DNA of 38,862 nt from Acidimicrobiales bacterium (GTDB lineage: Bacteria > Actinomycetota > Acidimicrobiia > Acidimicrobiales > MedAcidi-G1). Both the position numbers and the translations under genes were made by a program. Of the stretch, positions 23,891-31,681 are shown piece by piece; within the stretch, counting starts at the first letter, position 1, and the number at the start of each line of letters is the position of its first letter. The notes beneath the pieces were generated by a model, which did no database searches, was not told the DNA's origin, and saw only the letters and a list, made by a program, of their open reading frames with translations. The stretch lies in contig JAAZZG010000008.1 in the NCBI GenBank assembly GCA_014237715.1, positions 1 through 38,862 of the forward strand, in the 5' to 3' direction.

Positions 23891-25078
23891 ATGGGATTCC
23901 GGTCGCTTTCTCCGTACGTGTGGCCCATCTATGGCCCGTGGATGGCATCCAGCCTGGGAATGAGCATCCTGCTGGTCGCCCTGCCCATCGTTCTCGTGGG
24001 AGATGGTCACGGTTACACGGTGGCCGCCCTGGTGGCGGGGGCCGGGGGGGCGGGCGCCGCGCTTGCCGCCCTTCCCGTGGGCTGGTGCACCGACCGTTGG
24101 GGTCCGGCTCGGGTGGGCGCCGGCGCGCTTCTGGCCGTAATCGCCGCGTCGATTCTGATGGCCTCCATGGCCCGTCCCGTATTTCTCGGTCTAGGGCACC
24201 TTGTGTTCGGCGGCGGCTCGCTCGGCGTGATGTTGTCGCGTCAGGCTGACCTGACCCGGCGGATTCCAATCACTCTTCGGGGTCGGGCCATGTCGCTCAT
24301 GGGTGGGACGATGCGCTTCTCGGTCCTGATGGGAACGGCGGTCGGCGGGTTTCTGGTCGACGTGGCCGGGGCCCGGTGGACGTTCCTCATCGCAGGCGTC
24401 GGGGCCGCCATCGGACTGCCGGCGGTGCTCCCGGGCGTCCGGAATCCCGACTGGGAGATAGCCCCGGTCGGGGTGAAGGGCCCCCGTATGACCTGGGTGA
24501 TCCGGGCCAACAAAAGACACCTCTTGCACGCCGGGCTGTTCGGAATGTCATCGATGACCACTCGGGAGGGGCGAATGGTCCTCTTGCCTCTCGTAGGGGT
24601 GGCTCTGGACCTGCGACCGGCCACCATTGGCGTACTGGTGGCGTCGGGCTACGCCGCCGATCTCATCCTCTTTCCGGTCTCGGGGGCGCTCATGGATCGA
24701 GTCGGCCGGCTGGCCGCCATGGTGCCCGCCTACGGCCTCTTGGCCGTAGGCCTGCTGTGCCTGCTTGTTGCCGACACAGCCACCGGTGTGCTGTTGGCCG
24801 GACTGGTCATGGGCCTCGGTAACGGCCTGAGCGCCGGATCCCTCTTTACTCTCAGTAGTGACTTGGCTCCCGAGGAGGGGACGGCCTCGTTTCTCTCGGC
24901 TGTCTCCATGGTGACCGACGTTGGAAGGGTGATCGGACCACTGCTCGTCGGTTTGGTGGCCGGTCGATGGGGGTTAGATGCCGCAGCGGTGACCCTTGCC
25001 GTGGCCATGATGCTGGGCCTGGTCTGGTTGTCGGCCGTCGTCGGGGAGACCGGCGACCGGACGGGGGACCGCCCGTAA
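23891..25078 (+). CDS. MFS transporter
   Basis: A 395-aa protein with about twelve hydrophobic helices, typical size for the major facilitator superfamily. The first helix begins near residue 15 (YGPWMASSLGMSILLVALPIV). The loop between helices 2 and 3 carries the PVGWCTDRWGPARVG version of motif A, and a similar VSGALMDRVGRLAAM lies after helix 8, so both halves keep the signature. It is a proton-coupled exporter or importer in the inner membrane; the substrate is not apparent. There is no clear ribosome-binding site at ATG 23891, so leaderless or short-leader translation is possible. It is divergent from an unknown gene and shares an inverted repeat with it. Confidence 0.9.
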   Translation: MGFRSLSPYVWPIYGPWMASSLGMSILLVALPIVLVGDGHGYTVAALVAGAGGAGAALAALPVGWCTDRWGPARVGAGALLAVIAASILMASMARPVFLGLGHLVFGGGSLGVMLSRQADLTRRIPITLRGRAMSLMGGTMRFSVLMGTAVGGFLVDVAGARWTFLIAGVGAAIGLPAVLPGVRNPDWEIAPVGVKGPRMTWVIRANKRHLLHAGLFGMSSMTTREGRMVLLPLVGVALDLRPATIGVLVASGYAADLILFPVSGALMDRVGRLAAMVPAYGLLAVGLLCLLVADTATGVLLAGLVMGLGNGLSAGSLFTLSSDLAPEEGTASFLSAVSMVTDVGRVIGPLLVGLVAGRWGLDAAAVTLAVAMMLGLVWLSAVVGETGDRTGDRP

Positions 25079-25210
25079 CAGGACCAGTCCGATGGGCGCC
25101 ACATCTGGGTCACGACCGAGGCCCTGGGGTACGAAGCGAACGCCTACAAAGAACTGGCAGGATTAGACCTACCCAAGTTGCAGGGTCTGGTCGACGACCC
25201 TTCCGCGTAG
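25079..25210 (+). pseudogene. 43-codon open frame after the MFS stop, possible gene remnant
   Basis: Directly after the MFS TAA the same frame stays open for 43 codons to a TAG at 25208. The predicted peptide (containing GRHIWVTTEALGYEANAY and LAGLDLPKLQGLVDDP) looks protein-like and keeps the GC-rich third positions of the neighbouring genes. There is no ATG or GTG start in frame. It may be the surviving C-terminal end of a lost gene, or a readthrough extension of the transporter. I cannot name a family. Confidence 0.3.
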
Positions 25211-25273
25211 GCCTGCCAAACACCGCTGCGTTGACTCGACACAATTGACCGAACAATCCCAGGGAGGCACCAC

Positions 25274-25546
25274 GTGCACTTCGTCATTCATGCCCTTGAC
25301 CGAGCCGGTGCCGGTGACCTGCGGGCCCGGACCCGTTCCGAACACCTCAGTTACGTCACCCAGTTCGATCTGGCATTCGGTGGGCCGATGTTGGACGATG
25401 ACGGAGAAATGTGTGGATCTCTCATCGTGGTGCAGGCCGAGGATCGGGCGGCCGCCGAGGCGTTCGCCGCTGGGGACCCCTACGCCAAGGCAGGGCTATT
25501 CGAGCAGGTAACCATTACCGCCATGAAGCCCCTCCTGGGGAACTGA
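25274..25546 (+). CDS. YciI family protein
   Basis: A 90-aa protein from GTG 25274, preceded by GGGAGG with 7 nt spacing. It shows the YciI layout: MHFVIHALDRAG at the first strand, RSEHLSYV with the family histidine, FGGPMLDDDG, and GDPYAKAGLFEQVTITAMKPL at the end. The fold is a dimeric ferredoxin-like alpha+beta barrel. Family members include chloromuconolactone dehalogenase-like and catechol-pathway proteins, but most have no known reaction. It lies between an MFS transporter and a minus-strand hydrolase and has no obvious operon partner. It is small and cytoplasmic. Confidence 0.8.
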   Translation: MHFVIHALDRAGAGDLRARTRSEHLSYVTQFDLAFGGPMLDDDGEMCGSLIVVQAEDRAAAEAFAAGDPYAKAGLFEQVTITAMKPLLGN

Positions 25547-25612
25547 GTCTTCCGACCACGTTCGCCGAATATCGGGCTGGTGAGGAGTGGGCCGGCCCAT
25601 CGATGCGCTGAG

Positions 25613-26404
25613 TCAGTCCAGGCTGGCCAGGAACTCCAGTAGGGCCGGGTTCACGACCTCGGGTTTCTCGAGGTTGGCGCTATGTCCGGCGCCCGGGACG
25701 ACTACAAACGTTGATGGACCACCTAGTCCCTCAGCGAGTTCCCGACCCTGAGCGATGTCGATGCCCATGTCGACGTCGCCGTGAAACGTGATGCTGGGAC
25801 ACGTGATCTCCCCGATGCGGTCGACGATCGAGTCACGTTCGAACAAGCACTCCTTGGCGGCAATCCACTGGCTGGGTGGCTTGGCCGTCCACTTCCCACG
25901 CCAGTAGCGGGCATCGGCGAAATCCGGACCGAAGAGGACCATCTGGAGGGCGTCGCCCATATCGCCGCTCAAGCCAAGAGTCAGTGCGGCATCGAAGAGG
26001 GCTTGGAAGCCTGCTCGGCCTTCTTCGGAGAAGACACCTGCCTCGGTGTCGACCAACACCAGGGCACGGACGCGCTCGGGGGCGGCAAGGGCGGCCCGCA
26101 GCGACAGGAAGCCACCCTGGGACATGCCGGCCAGCACGGCCTCAGAGATGCCCAGATGGTCCATGAGGCCCAACACGTCGGCGGCTAAATCCCAGTAGTC
26201 GAACGGTTCAGTGAACGTGGTTTGGCCCCAGCCCCGCTCGTCGTGGGCAATGACCCGCCAGCCGGCTTCAACCAAGGGGGTGACCTGGTGCTCCCACATT
26301 TCATGGCCCATGGTGAAGCCATGGCTCAAGACGATGGCCGGTGAGTTCGGTTCACCCGAATCCTGATAGTGGATGTTCTGGCCGTTGACCATTGCGAATG
26401 GCAT
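25613..26404 (-). CDS. alpha/beta hydrolase (Ser nucleophile)
   Basis: A 263-aa protein from ATG 26404, with GGAGG 5 nt upstream; the open frame continues 144 codons upstream without signals and overlaps the divergent OYE gene. LSHGFTMGHEMW (27-38) carries the oxyanion HG motif, the nucleophile elbow is GMS95QGG, H241 (GAGHSANLE) is the base and D212 the acid. The sequence resembles the 3-oxoadipate enol-lactonase/haloperoxidase-like group. It would hydrolyse an ester, lactone or thioester; the substrate is unknown. It is divergent from the OYE-family reductase over 111 bp, so the two may share regulation. Unlike the two Asp-nucleophile hydrolases of this window, this one has the usual Ser. 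Confidence 0.85.
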   Translation of the reverse strand: MPFAMVNGQNIHYQDSGEPNSPAIVLSHGFTMGHEMWEHQVTPLVEAGWRVIAHDERGWGQTTFTEPFDYWDLAADVLGLMDHLGISEAVLAGMSQGGFLSLRAALAAPERVRALVLVDTEAGVFSEEGRAGFQALFDAALTLGLSGDMGDALQMVLFGPDFADARYWRGKWTAKPPSQWIAAKECLFERDSIVDRIGEITCPSITFHGDVDMGIDIAQGRELAEGLGGPSTFVVVPGAGHSANLEKPEVVNPALLEFLASLD

Positions 26405-26480
26405 GGATCCTCCCGCGTTGTCCGGATCGGTTCGCTGGCAGCGGACCGAATCATGTGTTCCATTTACGGTAGCCACCTGG

Positions 26481-26509
26481 CCGACAAGGGGGTTGAGGGA
26501 CCCTAGATT
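26481..26509 (+). promoter_or_regulatory. promoter for the OYE-family gene, probably leaderless
   Basis: CCGACA (26481-26486) as -35, a 17-bp spacer and TAGATT (26504-26509) as -10. The -10 ends 6 nt before the ATG at 26516, which puts the expected transcription start on the start codon. AGGGG before the ATG is too close to act as a ribosome-binding site. Confidence 0.5.
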
Positions 26510-26515
26510 CAGGGG

Positions 26516-27580
26516 ATGGATTCCCTGCTGGCCCCCGCCATATTCGGTGAAATCGAACTGGCCAACCGGGTGGTCATGGCCCCCATGACCCGCTCGCGGG
26601 CCACCGTCGACGGCGATGCCACCGACCTGATGGCCGCCCACTACGGGGTCCGGGCCACAGCGGGGTTGATCGTCACCGAGGGGATCGCTCCAAGCGAGGT
26701 GGGCAAGGGCTACTGCCGGACCCCGGTGCTTGACGGACCGCACCGCCTCGACGGTTGGCGCCGGATCACCGACGCCGTCCACGCTGGGGGCGGCCGGATC
26801 GTGGCACAGGCCATGCACTGTGGCCGGGTGGCCCACGCGGCCAACAAGGCACTGGGCGTCGAAACGGTGGCGCCGTCGGCCATTCAGGCGGCCGGGACCA
26901 TGTACACCGATGCCGAGGGGATGATGCCCTTCGATGAGCCACGTGCGCTGACCGCCGCCGAGGTGCGTTCCATTGTCGATGAGTACCGTCGGTTCGCTGC
27001 GCTATCAATGGAGGCTGGCTTCGACGGGGTGGAGGTGCACGCCACCAGTGGCTACCTCCCGGCCCAGTTTCTGTGCACGGGCACCAACCGCCGGACAGAC
27101 GCCTACGGCGGGTCGCTCGAAGGGCGGATCCGGTTCCCGGTCGAGATTCTCGAGGCGGTGTCCGAAGAGATCGGTGCGGGACGGACCGGCCTACGAATCT
27201 GTCCTGGCAACCCGTTCAACGACCTGGTGGATGACCGTCCCGAGGATGTCGAGGAGACGTTCCGGGCGTTTCTCATGGCCATCCAGGCTCTCCGGCTCTC
27301 CTGGTTGCACGTGATCCGCCGACACGAGGGGCGCCTCGACAACCTGGCGTTGGCCCGGGAGCTACACGACGGGGCGGTCATCGCCAACGACTCCTACGAC
27401 GGTCCGTCAGCCGATGCGGCGATCGCCTCGGGGAAGTGCGACGCCGTATCGTTCGGTCGCCACTATCTGGCCACCCCGGACCTAGTGACCCGCTTCGGCG
27501 CCGGTGACCAGCCAGACCCGTTCGATCACCGGACGCTGTATACGCCTGGGCCTGCCGGGTACACGGAACTTTCAGGATGA
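26516..27580 (+). CDS. old yellow enzyme family NADH:flavin oxidoreductase with altered active site
   Basis: A 354-aa FMN TIM-barrel protein, the normal length of ene-reductases such as NemA or XenB. NRVVMAPMTRSRAT (17-30) and RTDAYGGSLEGRIRFPVEIL are hallmark segments. In classical OYE the substrate carbonyl is held by His and Asn/His in an HxxN/H motif; here the motif reads H175-A-T-S178, with Y180 conserved as proton donor. The usual HxGR...HP region reads HCGRVAHAANKAL. Substrate range is therefore likely shifted. It lacks the C-terminal Fe-S and NAD domains of the left-edge demethylase. It is divergent from an alpha/beta hydrolase and followed after 66 bp by the marR operon, whose regulator might also control it. 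Confidence 0.85.
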   Translation: MDSLLAPAIFGEIELANRVVMAPMTRSRATVDGDATDLMAAHYGVRATAGLIVTEGIAPSEVGKGYCRTPVLDGPHRLDGWRRITDAVHAGGGRIVAQAMHCGRVAHAANKALGVETVAPSAIQAAGTMYTDAEGMMPFDEPRALTAAEVRSIVDEYRRFAALSMEAGFDGVEVHATSGYLPAQFLCTGTNRRTDAYGGSLEGRIRFPVEILEAVSEEIGAGRTGLRICPGNPFNDLVDDRPEDVEETFRAFLMAIQALRLSWLHVIRRHEGRLDNLALARELHDGAVIANDSYDGPSADAAIASGKCDAVSFGRHYLATPDLVTRFGAGDQPDPFDHRTLYTPGPAGYTELSG

Positions 27581-27611
27581 TCGTACGTAAGGGCAAGTCA
27601 GGAGATCAATC

Positions 27612-27640
27612 TTGCTACCAAGGTAAATGCTTTCTAGGGT
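27612..27640 (+). promoter_or_regulatory. marR promoter with internal palindromic operator, leaderless
   Basis: TTGCTA (27612-27617) as -35, a 17-bp spacer, and TAGGGT (27635-27640) as -10, ending 6 nt before the ATG. Between them the palindrome TACC-AA-GGTA (27616-27625) overlaps the -35 and spacer. That is where a MarR-type repressor would block RNA polymerase, so autoregulation is likely. Confidence 0.5.
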
Positions 27641-27646
27641 GCTCGT

Positions 27647-28141
27647 ATGAACGCAGCGACCCTCGGGCTTCTCCTGACCCGGCTCGGACGTCTTAACGAA
27701 CAGTTTCTGACTGACCACCACCGTCGCCACGGCACAACGCCCGCAGAGGCAGCGGTGCTACTGATGCTGGCCAACACGACCGATGAGGCGGTTAGCCCGA
27801 CGGTCATCGCCGACTGGATCGTTCAGACCTCCGGTGGCCTCACGGCCACCCTCAAACGACTCGAGGATCGAGGCTGGATCGAGAGACATCCCGACCCCGA
27901 CGATGGACGAGGACGTCTGGTGACCCTTTCCGAGAGCGGACGGGACGCCAACGACGCGATATTCACCGACCTAGTTGACCGCTACAGCTCGGTGTTCGTC
28001 GATACCGACACCGACAGCGGTTTGGACGCTGTTCGCGATCTCATGCGCGGCTTCGAACGCCTAACCGGCGCCACTTCCAGCGCCTGGTGGACCCACCCGA
28101 CCGACGTATCCCTCACCACGACCACCGGGAGCCCTCGATGA
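27647..28141 (+). CDS. MarR family transcriptional regulator
   Basis: A 164-aa protein from ATG 27647 with no ribosome-binding site but a well-placed -10, so probably leaderless. The winged helix-turn-helix runs from about residue 35 to 105: TTPAEAAVLLMLAN, SPTVIADWIVQTSGGLTATLKRLEDRGWIERHPDPDDGRGRLVTLSE, where the last part is the wing with the typical D-x-R. Flanking helices form the dimer interface. Such proteins repress nearby catabolic or efflux genes and are released by a small aromatic or related ligand. Its stop overlaps the TauD start (ATGA), so it is co-translated with the genes it probably controls. The ligand may be the TauD substrate. Confidence 0.9.
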   Translation: MNAATLGLLLTRLGRLNEQFLTDHHRRHGTTPAEAAVLLMLANTTDEAVSPTVIADWIVQTSGGLTATLKRLEDRGWIERHPDPDDGRGRLVTLSESGRDANDAIFTDLVDRYSSVFVDTDTDSGLDAVRDLMRGFERLTGATSSAWWTHPTDVSLTTTTGSPR

Positions 28142-28974
28142 CCCACATCGTTACCGAAGTTCTGAACCTCCGGCCCGTGTCAGGCCGGATCGGCGTGGAG
28201 GTGGTCGACGCCGACTTGGACTTGCTGGTCAAGAACCAGACCGCCCGGGCTGACCTACGTCGGGCACTACTGGACCACCACGTGGTGGTCCTCCGAGGCC
28301 TCTACCCGACTCCAGAAGAGCACATCGCCATCGCCTCGGCGTTCGGTACCCCGATAGCCCCCGAGGCCCACCTGCCCACGCATCCCGACCACCCGTTGGT
28401 CTGCCGATTCGACAGCGCCGTGGGCTACAAGGCCGACAAGTGGCATACCGACGGCACATTTCGCGACGTCATTCCCAGCGTGGCCGTGCTCACCATGCGT
28501 ACTTCGCCGGCGACAGGCGGAGACACCGTGTGGGCCAACTGCTGTGCGGCCTACGAGGACCTCTCCAACGGCATGAAGGTCCTTCTCGATGGGCGCAAGG
28601 CCCTACACGACCAGGGCCCGGACGCCAAGGCCGTCCATCCGGTAGTGGTGGCCCACCCAGATACCGGTCTGCCAATCCTGTTCGTCAACGACATATTCAC
28701 GCGGGGAATCATGAATCTGCCTCCTGAGGAGAGCGATGCAATCCTGCCGTTTCTGATCCGTCACGTAAGTCGTCCGGAGTTCACTTACCGGCACAGCTGG
28801 TCGGAGGGTGACGTGGTCGTCTGGGACAACCGCAGCACCCAGCACTACGCACTGTTCGACTTCGCTGGTCAGCGGGTTGTCGAGCGGGTGCATGTATCCG
28901 GTGGCGTCATGGATGCACACCGACTTGAACCCGACGAACACGAGAGCCCGTCGGTGACCGAGGGACCCTGGTGA
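28138..28974 (+). CDS. TauD/TfdA family Fe(II)/2OG dioxygenase
   Basis: A 278-aa protein from ATG 28138, overlapping the marR stop (ATGA), with GGGAG upstream. Iron ligands H103xD105 (KWHTDGTF) and H236 (STQHYALFD) and the 2OG-binding R250 (VERVHVSG) are all present. VRGLYPTPEEH-type sequence near 52-62 and TGGDTVWANCCAAYEDL are typical of taurine and alkylsulfate/aryloxyalkanoate dioxygenases. It shares the fold but little detailed sequence with the TauD gene at 21369. It lies between a MarR regulator and a beta-propeller protein, all coupled by 4-nt overlaps, so the three make one functional unit. No transporter belongs to the unit. The substrate is unknown. Confidence 0.9.
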   Translation: MTHIVTEVLNLRPVSGRIGVEVVDADLDLLVKNQTARADLRRALLDHHVVVLRGLYPTPEEHIAIASAFGTPIAPEAHLPTHPDHPLVCRFDSAVGYKADKWHTDGTFRDVIPSVAVLTMRTSPATGGDTVWANCCAAYEDLSNGMKVLLDGRKALHDQGPDAKAVHPVVVAHPDTGLPILFVNDIFTRGIMNLPPEESDAILPFLIRHVSRPEFTYRHSWSEGDVVVWDNRSTQHYALFDFAGQRVVERVHVSGGVMDAHRLEPDEHESPSVTEGPW

Positions 28975-30572
28975 GCGTCGGCTACCGCAACCCGTACCTG
29001 GCGGATAGCGAGAACCCAATCGCCCACGGACGCTGTGACCAGCAGGATTGCACAGAGCTGTCCGCGGCGCTGCCTCCCGAAGGGCCTGACGGCGACCCTG
29101 ATGGAGAGATCCTGACTGAATCCGACCGCCAGTTCACTTGGCTAGGGCCGGGCCACTTCGGGGGTCTGATCTCGGGCCTGTACCCCGACGGGAAGCGCAC
29201 CATCTGGAGCAACGGACGCGAGTGCATTGCCAAACTCGACCACGACACCCTCGAGGTGTTAGATCGGTTCGACCTCTCCCATGAAAGACCCGAAGAGCCA
29301 TCCAGCACGCAGGCCGACTGGGAGGCCGGGGTGACCGGCCTCGACGCTGACATTGACGGAGACGTCGATGCCCCGGTCGTCCATGCCGCTGACCTGGCCT
29401 CACGGTTCATGACCGGCCTAGACGGGATCTACGCCCTACTAGATAACGAACACACCCTCTTCCTGGGTCGCAAGACTGGTGCGGTTGCGTACGCCGAGAC
29501 GGATCCAACCGATCGCAGTTCCCCGCTGGTCGAGAAGGACCGTTGGGACAAACCGCCGGAGGTCGAGGGGTTCTTCGTGGGAATAAATATGACCCCCGAC
29601 GGTCGCCTTGTCCTGTCGACTGACCATGGGTGGCTGGTGAGCCTGGCTCGGGATTTCTCAGACCACGTGGCCGTTCAGATCCCCGGTGCCGCGGAGCACG
29701 CCGCCGAGCACTGCGCCCGTATGGAGATCGACCGGGGTAATACCGGCTATGGCTGGGTCCGTACGAGTCTGTGCTGTGACGACGCCGGCGGGGTCTACGT
29801 GAGCTCTGTCGACCACACCCACAAGGTGGTCTGGACCGGCGAACGGTTCTCGTTCGACGAGGCTGACGGGGCATGGAGCGCTGAATACCGAAACGGCACT
29901 GGTCGCGGTTCAGGGACTACGCCGTCGCTCATGGGCTTCGGTTCCGACGATGATCGGTTCCTAGTCATTGGCGACGGCGACGACGTAGTCAACATCACGC
30001 TGTTTTGGCGAGACGAGATCCCCGATGATTGGGAGCAGCTGCCCAACGCACCGTCGAGACGGATCGCCGGTTTGGGTGCCGCCCACATGGGTGATCCGTC
30101 TCGTGTCGAGATCCAGACAGAACAGTCCATCACCGTGTCCGGCTACGGCGCCATGACCGTCAACAACGAGCCCGGATCGCGCCCCGACTGGCTGCCGGCC
30201 CGGGGTGCCCGCCTGCTGTGTTTCTTCCTAGGCCATCACAAACGATTCACCCCGTTCGGAATGCACAAGTACCAGTGGGACCCAGAGGTCCAGACGTTGC
30301 GGGAGGCCTGGGTGACCACCGAGATCAGCTCGCCAAACTCGGTGCCCTACGTCAGCCAGGGTTCCGACACCGTCTACACGTGCGGTACCCGTAATGGAAA
30401 GTGGACCATCGAGGCCGTCGACTGGTCGACCGGCGAGTCACGTGGCTACTGGGTGACCGGTGATTCACGATTCAACACACTCGGCGGTGGAGTGCACGTC
30501 GACGGGGACGGCCGAATCATCTTCGGCACCATCTTCGGTAAGACCCGGATACTCGCCAGCCCTCGAGATTGA
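28971..30572 (+). CDS. large cytoplasmic beta-propeller-like protein of unknown function
   Basis: A 533-aa protein starting at GTG 28971 within the TauD stop (GTGA). I do not recognise a named family. The sequence has repeated blade-like units with PDG or DGxG turns (LYPDGKRTIWSN, MTPDGRLVLSTDHGWLVSL, DDAGGVYVSSVDHTHKVVW, HVDGDGRIIFGTIFG), pointing to a seven- or eight-bladed propeller. It has no signal peptide, unlike most PQQ or YVTN propellers, and is rich in Asp and Glu. Several His and Cys (CDQQDC near residues 22-27, RTSLCCDD mid-protein) could bind metal. Its close coupling to marR and tauD suggests it acts on the oxygenase product, perhaps as a lactonase or lyase, or binds the substrate. 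The function remains open. Confidence 0.65.
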   Translation: MSVGYRNPYLADSENPIAHGRCDQQDCTELSAALPPEGPDGDPDGEILTESDRQFTWLGPGHFGGLISGLYPDGKRTIWSNGRECIAKLDHDTLEVLDRFDLSHERPEEPSSTQADWEAGVTGLDADIDGDVDAPVVHAADLASRFMTGLDGIYALLDNEHTLFLGRKTGAVAYAETDPTDRSSPLVEKDRWDKPPEVEGFFVGINMTPDGRLVLSTDHGWLVSLARDFSDHVAVQIPGAAEHAAEHCARMEIDRGNTGYGWVRTSLCCDDAGGVYVSSVDHTHKVVWTGERFSFDEADGAWSAEYRNGTGRGSGTTPSLMGFGSDDDRFLVIGDGDDVVNITLFWRDEIPDDWEQLPNAPSRRIAGLGAAHMGDPSRVEIQTEQSITVSGYGAMTVNNEPGSRPDWLPARGARLLCFFLGHHKRFTPFGMHKYQWDPEVQTLREAWVTTEISSPNSVPYVSQGSDTVYTCGTRNGKWTIEAVDWSTGESRGYWVTGDSRFNTLGGGVHVDGDGRIIFGTIFGKTRILASPRD

Positions 30573-30655
30573 TTGCACCTCTGGACCGAACATCGGGGCC
30601 TGAACGCCCTTGGGTTAGCGTGACTTCGTCGCCAGCCCCGGCCACGGAGGACCTC

Positions 30656-31585
30656 ATGAGTATTCGATCCAGGCTCCTGCGGCCCACCATGCGGTGGTTC
30701 GTCCTAGGGTCCGACAACTCTCTGGAGAATCTTCGGACCGGACTCGAGCGGTTCGGACGATTAACCAGGCGCAACGTGGCCGACTGGGCGGAGGTCACCG
30801 TCGGGGGGATCCCCTCCATCCGGGTCACGCCCCGGTCTGAGCCGTCGAACATCCACATCCTCTACCTGCACGGGGGGGCCTACAACCTGGGTTCACCGTC
30901 TAGCCACCTGGGCCTGGTCTCCCAGATCGTCATGCGCCTCGGGGCGACGGCCACCGTGGTCGATTATCGACTGGCCCCCGAACACCCCTACCCGGCAGCG
31001 ATTGAGGACTGCATCACGGCTTATAGGGCCCTTCTCGAAGAGGTCAGCCCATCCTCGTTGGTAGTGGCGGGCGACTCGGCCGGCGGTGGTGCCGCCCTGG
31101 CCACCGTGATTGCACTTCGAGATGCCGGCGACCCACTACCGGCTTGTCTCTACCTCATGTCACCGTGGACCGACCTCACGCGCTCAGGGGAGAGCTACCA
31201 GACAATGAGCACGGTTGATCCGCTCGTCCCGCCTGGAGGCATCAATTCGCATCTGGGGCTGATGGACGACCTGGTCGATGGTTACCGGGGTGCTGAGGAC
31301 GCGAGCCATCCGGGAATCTCGCCGCTCTTCGCCGATCTGGGCGAACTGCCGCCGATCCTCGTGCAGGTGGGGGGCGACGAGCTGCTGTTATCAGACTCAA
31401 CGGTGCTGGCCGAGCGGGCCGAGGCAGCCGGGGTGGAGGTTGAGTTGGACGTTGCCGATGGCATGTGGCATGTCTGGCAGTTTCTGTCCCCGTGGCTGCC
31501 GGAGGCGCGTGGGGCGCTCGACAAGGCTGCGACCTACATTCGGAAACGGGCCACCGTTGATGCCAGCCCGGTGTCACTTTGGTGA
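30656..31585 (+). CDS. alpha/beta hydrolase, HSL family (family IV) esterase
   Basis: A 309-aa protein from ATG 30656, with GGAGG 5 nt upstream. H72GGAY76 is the family IV oxyanion motif, the nucleophile is S141 in GDSAGGG, D241 (GGDELLL) the acid and H272 (GMWHVWQF) the base. YRLAPEHPYPAAIEDC (104-119) is nearly invariant in this family. It is related to hormone-sensitive lipase and to actinobacterial Lip esterases and cleaves short- to medium-chain esters in the cytoplasm. It follows the propeller gene by 83 bp and has its own ribosome-binding site, so it may have its own promoter (TAGCGT near 30615 is a weak -10 candidate). A hairpin overlaps its stop codon. Confidence 0.9.
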   Translation: MSIRSRLLRPTMRWFVLGSDNSLENLRTGLERFGRLTRRNVADWAEVTVGGIPSIRVTPRSEPSNIHILYLHGGAYNLGSPSSHLGLVSQIVMRLGATATVVDYRLAPEHPYPAAIEDCITAYRALLEEVSPSSLVVAGDSAGGGAALATVIALRDAGDPLPACLYLMSPWTDLTRSGESYQTMSTVDPLVPPGGINSHLGLMDDLVDGYRGAEDASHPGISPLFADLGELPPILVQVGGDELLLSDSTVLAERAEAAGVEVELDVADGMWHVWQFLSPWLPEARGALDKAATYIRKRATVDASPVSLW

Positions 31586-31590
31586 CCCGG
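31568..31590 (+). terminator. hairpin overlapping the esterase stop codon
   Basis: CCGG + GTCAC (31568-31571, 31573-31577, one bulged T) pairs with GTGAC + CCGG (31582-31590) around a TTTG loop, giving a 9-bp GC-rich stem. A second weaker repeat, GCCGAA/TTCGGC (31593-31598, 31614-31619), follows. There is no T-tract. It is a probable transcription end for the marR-to-esterase region. Confidence 0.5.
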
Positions 31591-31681
31591 TCGCCGAACC
31601 ATTAAGCAGCTACTTCGGCCGGTCTTCGGACAGATGCCCCGTCGGTGTCGATTGCCGGACGGAAGCGGTTACAACTAACCC

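Noticed and set aside
23806..23928. N-terminal extension of the unknown protein to 23928
   Set aside because: It would overlap the start of the divergent MFS gene and cover the inverted repeat; ATG 23805 is simpler.
26405..26836. Long N-terminal extension of the alpha/beta hydrolase
   Set aside because: It overlaps the OYE coding region on the other strand, and GGAGG marks the start at 26404.
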